From positions 1 through 28,332 of the forward strand of contig CADBMK010000107.1 of the NCBI GenBank assembly GCA_902795785.1: 28,332 nt of DNA, written 5' to 3'. Positions 8,136 through 16,411 of this stretch are shown one piece after another. Below the pieces are notes generated by a model, which was not told where the DNA came from, ran no database searches, and saw only the letters and a list, made by a program, of their open reading frames with translations. Both the position numbers and the translations under genes were made by a program. Source of the DNA: an uncultured Bacteroidia bacterium (lineage in GTDB: Bacteria > Bacteroidota > Bacteroidia > Bacteroidales > UBA932). Each line of letters opens with the position of its first letter. The stretch's first letter is position 1.

Positions 8136-9632
8136 ATGCCTTCCAAGTCAGGGAAAAATGTGAAGAAGGCACCGAACCTTGAAACTCTAGGGCTTGAGAT
8201 GGGTAAAATTCCGCCTCAGGCTCTTGACGTTGAAGAGGCAGTGCTTGGATCTATGCTTATCGAGCCTTCCACCGTCGATGCGGCGATGCAGGAGCTTACT
8301 CCTGACTGTTTCTACGAACCTCGCCACAGAATGATCTTTGAGGCGATGTCCGAGCTCGTAACTGAGCATGAGGCCGTCGATATCATTACCGTTAACGCAA
8401 AACTCAAGCAGAAGGGAACTCTTGAGGACGTAGGCGGTGCCGTAGTGCTTGCAGACCTTTCACAGAAGGTCGGAGCCGCCGCCCACATTGAGTTCTACAT
8501 CAAGATTCTCAAGCAGAAGACCATTCAGAGAGACCTTATCACGGCCTCGTATGAGATTCTGAACCAGAGTTATGACGATTCCATCAAGGTTGACGACCTT
8601 ATTGACAACGCCCAGACCAAGATTTACAATGCCATCCAGAGCAATGTAAAGAAGGAGGTCCAGCAAATCGGCGCCGTCATCAACGAGGCGATGGAGGAAC
8701 TCCAGGAGCAGCAGAAGGTTATCGGACTCAGCGGCGTTCCGTCGGGATTCGCCACCATTGACAGCGTAACCCAGGGCTGGCAGAAATCCGACCTCATCAT
8801 CCTTGCGGCCCGTCCTTCCGTCGGAAAGACGGCGTTCGCCCTCAACCTTGCCAGGAACGCCTGCGTGGACAGCCACGTGCCGGTTGCGTTCTTCTCCCTT
8901 GAAATGTCGGCCAAGCAGCTGGCCAAGCGTCTTATGACCAGTGAGTCAGGACTTGCTGCCGAGAAGATCAAGGGTGGAAGCAAACTTGAAGACTATGAGT
9001 GGGAGCAGCTTGAGTACAAGCTGATGAACCTTACCAAGGCTCCTCTCTATATTGACGACACCCCGGGTATTCCAATTAACGAGTTCCGTACAAAGGTTAA
9101 GAACCTCGTTAAGCAGAAACACGTGGGAATAGTGTTCGTAGACTACCTCCAGTTGATGCAGGGACCTGCTGAACTCAGAGGTATGCGTGAGCAGGAAGTT
9201 GCAGCCATTTCCCGTACCCTCAAGGCTACGGCTAAGGAACTGGACATTCCTATCATCGCTCTTTCACAGCTCTCCCGTAACTCGGTAAACCGCCAGGGAG
9301 GTAACGGAAAACCCCAACTTTCCGATCTCCGTGAGTCCGGATCAATCGAGCAGGATGCAGATATGGTAATCTTCATCCACAGACCTGACTTTGTGGGTCT
9401 CTCGGAGGATCAGGAGGCAAAGGAGAAAACGACAATTGTAATCGCAAAGCATCGTAACGGTGAGACTCTTGACATTGACATGAAATTCAAGAGCAACTCA
9501 GTCCGCTTCCAGGAAATTACGGATACGCTGGTTGAATCCGGTAATGTCACGGCTTCCAAGATGAATGACAATCCGTTCGATGATGTCCCTGGTGCCCCTA
9601 TGGGAGATATGGGACAGTCAACAGAATTCTAG
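8136..9632 (+). CDS. dnaB: Replicative DNA helicase DnaB
   Basis: Hexameric 5'-3' helicase that unwinds DNA at the replication fork. The 498-residue length is normal. The N-terminal all-helical domain (about 25-130, starting PPQALDVEEAVLGSML) recruits primase. The RecA-like C-terminal domain has Walker A at 225-232 (ARPSVGKT), SLEMS near 254-258, Walker B at about 332-336 within VFVDYLQL, and the loop region QLSRNSVNRQGG followed by LSDLRESGSIEQDAD. No intein is present. It is followed by rseC after two bases, which places this housekeeping gene in the same transcript as the rnf genes. Confidence 0.98.
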   Translation: MPSKSGKNVKKAPNLETLGLEMGKIPPQALDVEEAVLGSMLIEPSTVDAAMQELTPDCFYEPRHRMIFEAMSELVTEHEAVDIITVNAKLKQKGTLEDVGGAVVLADLSQKVGAAAHIEFYIKILKQKTIQRDLITASYEILNQSYDDSIKVDDLIDNAQTKIYNAIQSNVKKEVQQIGAVINEAMEELQEQQKVIGLSGVPSGFATIDSVTQGWQKSDLIILAARPSVGKTAFALNLARNACVDSHVPVAFFSLEMSAKQLAKRLMTSESGLAAEKIKGGSKLEDYEWEQLEYKLMNLTKAPLYIDDTPGIPINEFRTKVKNLVKQKHVGIVFVDYLQLMQGPAELRGMREQEVAAISRTLKATAKELDIPIIALSQLSRNSVNRQGGNGKPQLSDLRESGSIEQDADMVIFIHRPDFVGLSEDQEAKEKTTIVIAKHRNGETLDIDMKFKSNSVRFQEITDTLVESGNVTASKMNDNPFDDVPGAPMGDMGQSTEF

Positions 9633-9634
9633 CA

Positions 9635-10060
9635 ATGGCTTCGGGTGAAATCGGGCATAAGGGGCTGGTGGTTTCTGTAAACCCTCAGTTCACAACGGTG
9701 GAGATTCTCCAGGAATCAGCGTGCGCAAGCTGCCACGCCGCCGGACTGTGTACCATGTCCGAGGTGGAGAAAAAGGCCGTTCAGGTGCCTACCGATCCAT
9801 ACAGGACCTTCTCCGTTGGCCAGCAGGTAAACCTTGTCCTGAGACAGAGCATGGGACTGAAGGCCGTGTGGCTATGCTATGGAGTCCCTCTTGTCCTTCT
9901 GTTGCTTTTTATTTTTGTATTTTCGGAGGCCGGGTTCTCTGAACTTGCAACGGGGCTTTGCTCCATTGCGGGTCTGGGAGTCTGGTATTTCGTTATATGG
10001 CTTATGAGGGAGCGTCTCAGCAATGAGTACGTTTTCTGCATAAAAGAAATTCAATCTTAA
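9635..10060 (+). CDS. RseC/SoxR-reducing-system family membrane protein
   Basis: A 141-residue protein with an N-terminal soluble beta domain that contains a Cys cluster (C30, C33, C39 in CASCHAAGLC) and two transmembrane helices (about 82-102 and 106-124). This is the RseC layout. In enterobacteria RseC works with Rsx/Rnf proteins to reduce SoxR or modulate the RseA envelope stress pathway. In Bacteroidota it commonly precedes rnfB and is thought to be linked to the Rnf complex; a direct role is inferred. It starts two bases after dnaB and ends 14 bases before rnfB. Confidence 0.92.
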   Translation: MASGEIGHKGLVVSVNPQFTTVEILQESACASCHAAGLCTMSEVEKKAVQVPTDPYRTFSVGQQVNLVLRQSMGLKAVWLCYGVPLVLLLLFIFVFSEAGFSELATGLCSIAGLGVWYFVIWLMRERLSNEYVFCIKEIQS

Positions 10061-10074
10061 TTTAGGATCTAATA

Positions 10075-10959
10075 ATGACACAGACAATTATCTGGACTAT
10101 TGCCATCATCGCGGGCCTCGGTCTGCTTCTGGCGGTGATTCTTTACTTTGTCGCTGAAAAGTTCAAAGTAGTTGAAGACCCCAGGATTGATGAGGTGGAA
10201 AAGGTTATGCCGGGTGCAAACTGCGGTGGCTGCGGTTTCGCAGGTTGCCGTGCTTTTGCGGACGCGGCGGTAAAGGCTCCTAATCTTGACAATAACTATT
10301 GTCCTGTCGGCGGAAACGAAGTGATGAAGAAGGTTGCTGCCATCCTCGGCTATGAGATTGCCGAGAAGGCCCCTCAGGTTGCAGTTGTCCGCTGTAACGG
10401 AAGCTGTGAAGCCCGTCCCCGTACCACAGAGTATGACGGAGTTAAATCTTGCAAGGTGAAGGCTGCCCTCTATGCCGGCGATACAGGCTGCGCATATGGC
10501 TGTCTCGGCTGTGGCGACTGTGTGGCTGCCTGCCAGTTCGGCGCCATCCATATGAACCCTGAGACAGGCCTCCCTGAGGTCGACGAGACCAAATGTACGG
10601 CCTGCGGCGCCTGCACAAAGGCCTGCCCTAAGCACATCATCGAGATTCGCAACAAGGGTACAATGCCAAAGAACCAGAGGCGCGTATGGGTTGGCTGCGT
10701 GAACAAGGACAAGGGCGGAGTTGCAAGGAAGGCCTGCACCAACGCCTGCATAGGCTGCGGCAAATGTGCTACGGTCTGCAAGTTCGGCGCAATCACCATC
10801 GAGAACAACCTCAGCTATATCGATTACAACAAGTGCAAGGCCTGCGGCCAGTGCGTATTTGCCTGCCCTACCCATGCAATCCAATTCTCCGGGTTCGAGC
10901 CAAAACAGGTAACGCCTAAGCCGGCTCCTGCCGGAGAACAGGCAAACAAGGAGGCATAA
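10075..10959 (+). CDS. rnfB: Rnf complex subunit B, polyferredoxin
   Basis: Electron-entry subunit of the membrane Rnf ferredoxin:NAD+ oxidoreductase. In 294 residues there is an N-terminal membrane helix (about 4-26) and then the RnfB Fe-S domain with C50, C53, C58 and C76 (NCGGCGFAGC). Four ferredoxin-type 4Fe-4S motifs follow: CLGCGDCVAACQ, CTACGACTKACP, CIGCGKCATVCK and CKACGQCVFACP. The long Cys-rich C-terminal part is of the anaerobe type rather than the shorter proteobacterial type. It is the first of six rnf genes in the order B-C-D-G-E-A, with rnfC four bases downstream. Confidence 0.97.
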   Translation: MTQTIIWTIAIIAGLGLLLAVILYFVAEKFKVVEDPRIDEVEKVMPGANCGGCGFAGCRAFADAAVKAPNLDNNYCPVGGNEVMKKVAAILGYEIAEKAPQVAVVRCNGSCEARPRTTEYDGVKSCKVKAALYAGDTGCAYGCLGCGDCVAACQFGAIHMNPETGLPEVDETKCTACGACTKACPKHIIEIRNKGTMPKNQRRVWVGCVNKDKGGVARKACTNACIGCGKCATVCKFGAITIENNLSYIDYNKCKACGQCVFACPTHAIQFSGFEPKQVTPKPAPAGEQANKEA

Positions 10960-10963
10960 CAGT

Positions 10964-12358
10964 ATGAAGACATTCAAAATAGGTGGTATCCACCCAAATG
11001 ACAGTAAGATTTCAAGAGACTGCAAGATTGAAGTCCTTCCGGTCCCCCAGAAGGTATTCATCTCAATGGCTCAGCACCTCGGCGCTCCGGCAAAACCGAT
11101 TGTAGCCGTCGGTGACAGGGTAAAGACCGGCCAGGTTATAGGTGAACCGGGCGGATTCATCTCCGCTTTCGTCCACTCTTCCGTTACCGGTACCGTGAAA
11201 TCAATAGCACCAAGAAAGGACCTCGCAGGCAACTGCGTGGTGCCTCATGTGGAGATAGAAGTTGAACCTGACGAGTGGGCTGAAGGAATCGATACTTCAG
11301 ACACCATCGTAACCGAGATTCCTCAGGACAAGGACTTCATCCTTGGCCGTGTGAAGGCCAACGGTGTGGTAGGTCTCGGCGGAGCAACCTTCCCGGCTCA
11401 CGTGAAGCTCGCTCCTGCAAAGCAGCCTGACTTTCTTATCTTAAACGGTGCGGAGTGTGAGCCTTATCTTACATCCGACTATCGCATTATGATGGAAAAG
11501 ACGGCTCAGATCATCGTCGGCGCCGCAATCATGAGGCAGGTTCTCGGTGGTCCGCGTACGGTCATCGCCATCGAGGAGAACAAGCCGGAAGCAATCGATG
11601 CCATGAACAATATGGTCAGGATGCTTAAGGACAACCACGGTGGATATGACGGAATCGAGGTGATGCCTTTGATGAAGAAATACCCTCAGGGTGGTGAGAA
11701 GCAGCTCATCAATGCCGTTACCGGCAGGGAAGTCCTTTCCGGAAAACTTCCTGCAGATGCCGGTTGCGTGGTTCAGAACGTGGCCACAGCCCTTGCCGTT
11801 TACGACGCCGTTCAGAAGAACATGCCGCTGATTACCAATACCCTTACCGTTACCGGAGACTGTCTGCCTGCAGAAAGGCAGCACAACTACCTTTTCCGTA
11901 TCGGTATTCCTCTTTCATATATCGCTGAGTATGCAGGCGGAATTCCTGATGAGGCTGCAAAGATCATCAGCGGTGGTCCTATGATGGGTAAGGCAATCGC
12001 CAACCTCGACGCCACCACAGTGAAGGGTTCTTCATCCCTGCTTTTCCTTACGGACGCTCAGACACGCAGGAAGAAGGCTTCCAACTGTATCCGCTGCGGC
12101 AGATGCGCAGACGCCTGCCCTATGGGACTTGAGCCTTTCCTCCTCTACAGACTCTATAACGCCGGCAATACTGAGGAACTCGAGAACAATGCTGTTCAGG
12201 ATTGTATCTCCTGCGGATGCTGTCTGTACAGCTGTCCGGCAAACATTCCTCTCCTTGACAATATCAATATGGCCAAGGGTCAGGTTATGGGTATCATAAG
12301 AGCCAGGGCAGCTGCCGCAAAGGCCGCAGCCGAGGCCGCTAAAGTTGAACAAAAATAA
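10964..12358 (+). CDS. rnfC: Rnf complex subunit C, NADH-binding flavin/Fe-S subunit
   Basis: Peripheral subunit that binds FMN and NAD(H) and passes electrons to or from RnfB. In 464 residues there is an N-terminal barrel-sandwich part (ISMAQHLGAPAKPIVAVGD near 30-48). The NADH/FMN fold follows with VGLGGATFPAHVKL (about 135-148) and LNGAECEPYLTSDYR (about 158-172). A SLBB-like region comes next, then two 4Fe-4S motifs, CIRCGRCADACP and CISCGCCLYSCP. The last 20 residues are an Ala/Lys-rich tail. It lies four bases after rnfB and 12 bases before rnfD. Confidence 0.97.
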   Translation: MKTFKIGGIHPNDSKISRDCKIEVLPVPQKVFISMAQHLGAPAKPIVAVGDRVKTGQVIGEPGGFISAFVHSSVTGTVKSIAPRKDLAGNCVVPHVEIEVEPDEWAEGIDTSDTIVTEIPQDKDFILGRVKANGVVGLGGATFPAHVKLAPAKQPDFLILNGAECEPYLTSDYRIMMEKTAQIIVGAAIMRQVLGGPRTVIAIEENKPEAIDAMNNMVRMLKDNHGGYDGIEVMPLMKKYPQGGEKQLINAVTGREVLSGKLPADAGCVVQNVATALAVYDAVQKNMPLITNTLTVTGDCLPAERQHNYLFRIGIPLSYIAEYAGGIPDEAAKIISGGPMMGKAIANLDATTVKGSSSLLFLTDAQTRRKKASNCIRCGRCADACPMGLEPFLLYRLYNAGNTEELENNAVQDCISCGCCLYSCPANIPLLDNINMAKGQVMGIIRARAAAAKAAAEAAKVEQK

Positions 12359-12370
12359 TTCAGTATACAG

Positions 12371-13330
12371 ATGAAAAATTTTCTGGTTTCGCCATCTCCG
12401 CACATCCACACTTCAACGTCCACGGCGACGCTGATGCGTGACGTGGTGATTGCGCTTATGCCGGCCGTCATCGTTTCCGTCATTTTCTATGGTTGGAGCG
12501 AGCTTCTGGTTCTCGGCGTCAGCGTAGCAGCCTGTGTGCTTCTGGAATACGTTATCACCAAGTTCCTCCTCAAGAAGGAAAACACCGTCTGCGACTGGTC
12601 GGCTGCCGTTACCGGCATCCTTCTGGCGCTTAACGTTCCGCCGACCTGCCCATGGTGGGTTGTGGCTGTAGGCGCCCTCGTGGCAATCGGAGTCGCCAAG
12701 ATGACGTTCGGTGGCATAGGTATGAACATTTTCAACCCTGCCCTCGTAGGACGTGTCTTCCTCCTGGTTTCTTTCCCGACATTCATGACCGACTGGACAA
12801 TCCCTGCCGGTTTCATCACAACCGATGCAGTTTCAGGAGCAACCCTCCTTGGTAAGTATGCTGAAGGCGGCGTGGAAGCAATCCAGGGCGTGGATTATAT
12901 AAAGACCCTGTTCTTCAACATAGGAGGTTCCGCAGGTGAGATTTCGGCTCTCGCCCTTCTTGCCGGTTGGGTTTATCTCCTCGTCCGCAGGGTTATCAAG
13001 CCTTGGATCACTCTCAGCATCTGGGCTACCGTTGCAGCCGTATCGCTTGTTTTCTGGCTGGCCGCTCCGGATCAGTTCACGGATCCTGTCTTCAACCTTC
13101 TTGCCGGCGGTATGATCCTCGGATCCTGCTTCATGGCAACCGACTATGTCACTTCTCCTATGTCAGTCAAGGGCGGAGTGGTATTCGGCGTGGGTATCGG
13201 TTTCATTTCCCTTATGATCCGTTACTTTGGTTCATATCCTGAGGGAATGTCATTCGCAATATTGATTATGAACGCTGTAGTGCCTCTTATCAACCTCGCG
13301 TTCCATCAGAAAAAATACGGGAGGAAATAA
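12371..13330 (+). CDS. rnfD: Rnf complex subunit D, flavinylated membrane protein
   Basis: Integral membrane subunit related to NqrB, thought to carry covalent FMN and form part of the ion-translocating core. The 319 residues contain many hydrophobic helices. The family motif FGGIGMNIFNPALVGR is at about 113-128 and the flavin attachment site SGAT at 155-158, where T158 would bear FMN. Its length and N-terminus (SPSPHIHTSTST) match RnfD. It is separated from rnfC by 12 bases and from rnfG by two bases. Confidence 0.97.
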   Translation: MKNFLVSPSPHIHTSTSTATLMRDVVIALMPAVIVSVIFYGWSELLVLGVSVAACVLLEYVITKFLLKKENTVCDWSAAVTGILLALNVPPTCPWWVVAVGALVAIGVAKMTFGGIGMNIFNPALVGRVFLLVSFPTFMTDWTIPAGFITTDAVSGATLLGKYAEGGVEAIQGVDYIKTLFFNIGGSAGEISALALLAGWVYLLVRRVIKPWITLSIWATVAAVSLVFWLAAPDQFTDPVFNLLAGGMILGSCFMATDYVTSPMSVKGGVVFGVGIGFISLMIRYFGSYPEGMSFAILIMNAVVPLINLAFHQKKYGRK

Positions 13331-13332
13331 GT

Positions 13333-13902
13333 ATGGCAGTTCAATCTAATCTCAAGAATATGGCTCTCTGCCTGTTTGCGGTATGCTTCTTCTGCTCCGC
13401 AATCCTTGCAGGTGTGTATGCCCTTACGGCGGAGCCTATCGCAAAGACAAACGCGGCTATTCTTGCGGCATCCATCAACCAGGTCCTTCCTGAGGGTGGA
13501 GAACTCTCAGAGGCCAAAACCGTTGATGTAGAAGGCAACGTGTACGAGTATTACGTCAGCACAAAGGACGGCAAGCCTTTCGGCTATGCTGTCAAGTCAA
13601 CGACTGTAGGTTTCGGCGGCCCTCTCGTCCTGATGGTGGGTCTGACTGCCGACGGCATCATTTACGGTACATCAGTCCTCTCACACTCGGAAACTCCTGG
13701 CCTTGGCGCAAAGTGTACTTCCGATGAGGCCTTCATGACTCAGTGGATGAATTTCAATCCCGTTGAGAAGAAGCTTGCAGTCAGGAAAGACGGCGGAGAC
13801 GTTGATGCCATTACGGCATCTACTATCACTTCAAGGGCTTATACCCTTGCAGTAGCCAATGCCGTAAAAGTTTATGAAACAATTAAAACTGAGGAGGAAT
13901 AA
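13333..13902 (+). CDS. rnfG: Rnf complex subunit G, covalent FMN protein
   Basis: Periplasm-facing flavoprotein of the Rnf complex, related to NqrC. In 189 residues it has one N-terminal membrane anchor (about 9-31) and an FMN-binding domain containing SHSETPGLGAK (117-127). The flavin site reads TAST at 161-164 (in DAITASTITSRA) rather than the textbook SGAT; T164 is the expected attachment residue, so the site should still work. I believe this variant is common in Bacteroidota RnfG. Three bases separate it from rnfE. Confidence 0.95.
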   Translation: MAVQSNLKNMALCLFAVCFFCSAILAGVYALTAEPIAKTNAAILAASINQVLPEGGELSEAKTVDVEGNVYEYYVSTKDGKPFGYAVKSTTVGFGGPLVLMVGLTADGIIYGTSVLSHSETPGLGAKCTSDEAFMTQWMNFNPVEKKLAVRKDGGDVDAITASTITSRAYTLAVANAVKVYETIKTEEE

Positions 13903-13905
13903 TAT

Positions 13906-14487
13906 ATGTCTAAACTTCAGTTATTCACCAAAGGCATCCTGAAGGAGAACCCTACATTCGTCCTTCTTCTGGGTATGTGCCCTACGCTTGCAACCACAAC
14001 TTCGGCCATCAACGGCCTTTCTATGGGACTTGCAACCCTCTTTGTCCTCGTTCTTAGCAACATGGCCATCTCGGCCATCGCTCCTTATGTTCCGGACAAG
14101 GTGCACATCCCTGTGTATATCGTAGTCATCGCAACGTTCGTGACCGTGCTTCAGTTCATGATGCAGGCTTTCGTTCCGGGCATCTACGCCACCCTTGGAC
14201 TTTTCATTCCGCTCATCGTGGTAAACTGTATCGTCCTTGGACGCGCTGAGGCCTTCGCCAATAAGAACGGCATCATAGATTCAGCCCTCGACGGACTTGG
14301 AATCGGAGTGGGTTTCACCTGCTCCCTTACGGTTCTGGGAATCGTCCGCGAGATCCTTGGCGGCGGTTCTGTCTTCGGATGGAAATTCATCTCGGGAGAC
14401 GGTATGCTTGCCTTCGTAATGGCTCCGGGCGCCTTCCTCTGCCTTGGCTACCTTATGGTACTTTTCAATAAAATCGCTAAAAAGTAA
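13906..14487 (+). CDS. rnfE: Rnf complex subunit E, membrane protein
   Basis: Integral membrane subunit related to NqrD, with six predicted hydrophobic helices in 193 residues. Family features are KGILKENPTFVLLLGMCPTL near the N-terminus, the VVNCIVLGRAEAFA segment at about 105-118, and LGIVREILGGGSVFGW near 144-159. With RnfA it forms the antiparallel pair at the centre of the complex that binds a membrane-embedded iron-sulfur centre. It lies three bases after rnfG and five bases before rnfA. Confidence 0.96.
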   Translation: MSKLQLFTKGILKENPTFVLLLGMCPTLATTTSAINGLSMGLATLFVLVLSNMAISAIAPYVPDKVHIPVYIVVIATFVTVLQFMMQAFVPGIYATLGLFIPLIVVNCIVLGRAEAFANKNGIIDSALDGLGIGVGFTCSLTVLGIVREILGGGSVFGWKFISGDGMLAFVMAPGAFLCLGYLMVLFNKIAKK

Positions 14488-14492
14488 AGGAT

Positions 14493-15095
14493 ATGGAGTA
14501 TTTGTTAATCATTATCTCAGCGATATTCGTCAACAATATCCTGCTCTCGCAGTTCCTCGGAGTCTGTCCGTTCCTCGGCGTATCCAACAAGCTTTCGACT
14601 GCAACCGGTATGTCCGGAGCGGTATGCTTTGTCATTACCCTCGCAACTCTGGTGACATACCTTATCAATAAGTATCTTCTTGTGGCATTCGGCCTGGAAT
14701 TCCTTCAGACAATAGCCTTCATCCTCGTGATTGCGGCCCTTGTCCAGATGGTTGAGATTGTCCTCAAGAAGGTCAGCCCGTCCCTTTATGCAGCCCTGGG
14801 TATCTTCCTCCCTCTTATCACCACCAACTGCGCCGTTCTCGGTGTGGCAATCAATGTGGTCACGAAGGAATTTACTTTCGGCCTTCCTTCACATATGCTC
14901 AGCCTCACTGAGGCCGTGGTATATGCGTTCGCAACATCTGTCGGCTACGGCGTGGCGATGATCATCTTCTCGGGAATCCGTGAGCATCTCGCAATGAACG
15001 ACGTACCGAAGGCATTCAAGGGCGTTCCAATCGCTCTTGTGTCAGCGGGCATACTTGCACTCGCATTTATGGGTTTCTCCGGTCTTGTAAAATAG
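14493..15095 (+). CDS. rnfA: Rnf complex subunit A, membrane protein
   Basis: Last rnf gene, 200 residues with six predicted membrane helices, homologous to RnfE in inverted topology and to NqrE. Recognisable segments are VNNILLSQFLGVCPFLGVS (about 9-27) and LPLITTNCAVLGVAI (about 107-121); the Cys residues in these two parts are the ones proposed to hold the membrane iron-sulfur centre. The stop codon falls inside the stem-loop that ends the operon. The facing operon on the other strand ends only 18 bases downstream. Confidence 0.97.
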   Translation: MEYLLIIISAIFVNNILLSQFLGVCPFLGVSNKLSTATGMSGAVCFVITLATLVTYLINKYLLVAFGLEFLQTIAFILVIAALVQMVEIVLKKVSPSLYAALGIFLPLITTNCAVLGVAINVVTKEFTFGLPSHMLSLTEAVVYAFATSVGYGVAMIIFSGIREHLAMNDVPKAFKGVPIALVSAGILALAFMGFSGLVK

Positions 15096-15115
15096 ACCGG
15101 GGAAAACCCTTTTTT
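15071..15115 (+). terminator. Intrinsic terminator of the rnf operon, overlapping the rnfA 3' end
   Basis: CCGGTCT (15079-15085) pairs with AGACCGG (15094-15100) around an eight-base loop. The stem is extended outward by GGGTTT (15071-15076) pairing with AAACCC (15104-15109) with one bulged base, then six T (15110-15115). The rnfA stop codon lies in the hairpin. On the minus strand the hairpin is followed by a weaker T-poor sequence, so it mainly serves the plus strand, although the convergent ligase gene ends at its edge. Confidence 0.85.
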
Positions 15116-16409
15116 ATTTCTTTCTGAGGTCGATGAATTTGACCGGCTTCCTTGATTTTGCCGGGAAGTTGATTGCTGCGATTTCCGGAACCGGAAGCAG
15201 TTCAACCTTAGGCGCAACCCTTAGATGCGCGCGGAATCTGTCCTTAAGGTCTTTGACGACGTCAAAGTCAGTCGTATACTTGATTCCGACCTTTACCACC
15301 ACATCATCCGTACCGGCCTCGCTGTCCTGAACATACACTACGTAATTCTCGACGTAATCAGTGTTGTCAAGCACATCGTTGATTGCAGGCGGGTAAAGCG
15401 TGGTACCCTTAAGCTTGATCATATTGTTCTTTCGGCCCACGAGAGGTGTGAGCCTGTATGACTGACGGCCGCAGGCGCATTTTCCGGTTACCTTGGCAGC
15501 CACGTCTCCGGTCTTGAAACGCAGCAACGGCATCCCTTCCACTCCCAGCGTGGTCACTACGATTTCTCCAACTTCTCCGTCCTTTACGGGCTTTCCGTCC
15601 TCGCCGATTATCTCTACGATGATCAGTTCAGGATGAACGTGTCCTCCGCAGCCGCACGGACATTCTGAGAATGTGGCACCCATCTCCGTTGACGAATATG
15701 TGGCAATGAGTTGGACGTCCCATTTCTCCTTGATTTTCTTTCCAAGCAGGTTGAGGTTGAAGTCCGTGTCCCTCAGGCCTTCGCCTATGCCGATTATCCT
15801 CTTTACGGAGCTGTTTTTATAGTCTATACCATGGTCTTCGGCATACTGGATGAGGCGGAGTATGAATGAAGGGACGCACATTATGGTGTCAGGCCTGAGC
15901 CTTTTGATTGTGTCCCACTGGAGTTCCGGGATACCGTTTCCTACGCGGATTACTCCGGCCCCGAGTTTTCTCAGGCCCAGGAAATAGGCCATTCCCGCCA
16001 TGAATCTCTTGTCCAGGGTGGTCATAAGCTGAACCACGCTGCCCTTGCCTACGCCGGCGCAGGAGAATGACTTGGCCTCGTTGAATGCGAGTCTCTCAAG
16101 GTCCTTGTCGGTGCAGCCGAAGGTGACGGGGTCTCCCAGGGTGCCCGACGTTGTTACGAAGTCCACGATTTTTTCTCTTGGAACGCACAGGAACTCATCG
16201 TTCCTAAGTTGAAGGTCCTTTTTCTCAGTGAAAGGAATCTTCTGCAGGTCTTCGATAGTCTGGATTGAGTTGATGTCGATATTGTTGGCCTTGAAGAGTT
16301 TACGATAATAAGCGGAGTTTGCTTCAAGGTATTTCAAATCTTCTTTAAGGAGTTTTTCCTGAAAGGCTTTGATTGTCTCAGGACTTTCGAATTCAATGTC
16401 TTTTTCCAT
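15114..16409 (-). CDS. Phenylacetate-CoA ligase-like AMP-forming acyl/aryl ligase
   Basis: A 431-residue adenylate-forming enzyme of the PaaK family, last gene of the polyene operon. The P-loop-like AMP motif is FVTTSGTLGDPVTFG (about 84-98), followed by TYSSTEMGATFSEC (about 238-251), FKTGDVA, and VGRKNNMIKLKGTTLYPPAI near 325-345, which is the hinge region of PaaK. Two Cys clusters (CPCGCGG and CACG) suggest a structural metal site. PaaK enzymes activate aryl acids with ATP and CoA. In aryl-polyene systems an AMP ligase loads the aryl starter, so that is the likely role here. A stand-alone housekeeping function is the alternative, but only two bases separate it from the exporter gene. Confidence 0.85.
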   Translation of the reverse strand: MEKDIEFESPETIKAFQEKLLKEDLKYLEANSAYYRKLFKANNIDINSIQTIEDLQKIPFTEKKDLQLRNDEFLCVPREKIVDFVTTSGTLGDPVTFGCTDKDLERLAFNEAKSFSCAGVGKGSVVQLMTTLDKRFMAGMAYFLGLRKLGAGVIRVGNGIPELQWDTIKRLRPDTIMCVPSFILRLIQYAEDHGIDYKNSSVKRIIGIGEGLRDTDFNLNLLGKKIKEKWDVQLIATYSSTEMGATFSECPCGCGGHVHPELIIVEIIGEDGKPVKDGEVGEIVVTTLGVEGMPLLRFKTGDVAAKVTGKCACGRQSYRLTPLVGRKNNMIKLKGTTLYPPAINDVLDNTDYVENYVVYVQDSEAGTDDVVVKVGIKYTTDFDVVKDLKDRFRAHLRVAPKVELLPVPEIAAINFPAKSRKPVKFIDLRKK

Positions 16410-16411
16410 TT

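Noticed and set aside
10069..11061. Open frame of 330 codons on the minus strand opposite rnfB.
   Set aside because: It lies fully antisense to rnfB, whose Cys motifs are unmistakable. Its translation has no domain and is the expected mirror of a biased coding frame.
13852..13902. The rnfG flavin site reading TAST rather than SGAT as a loss-of-function change.
   Set aside because: The attachment Thr and following Thr/Ser residues are kept, and I believe this variant is normal in Bacteroidota RnfG. The actual site is at about 13813-13833.
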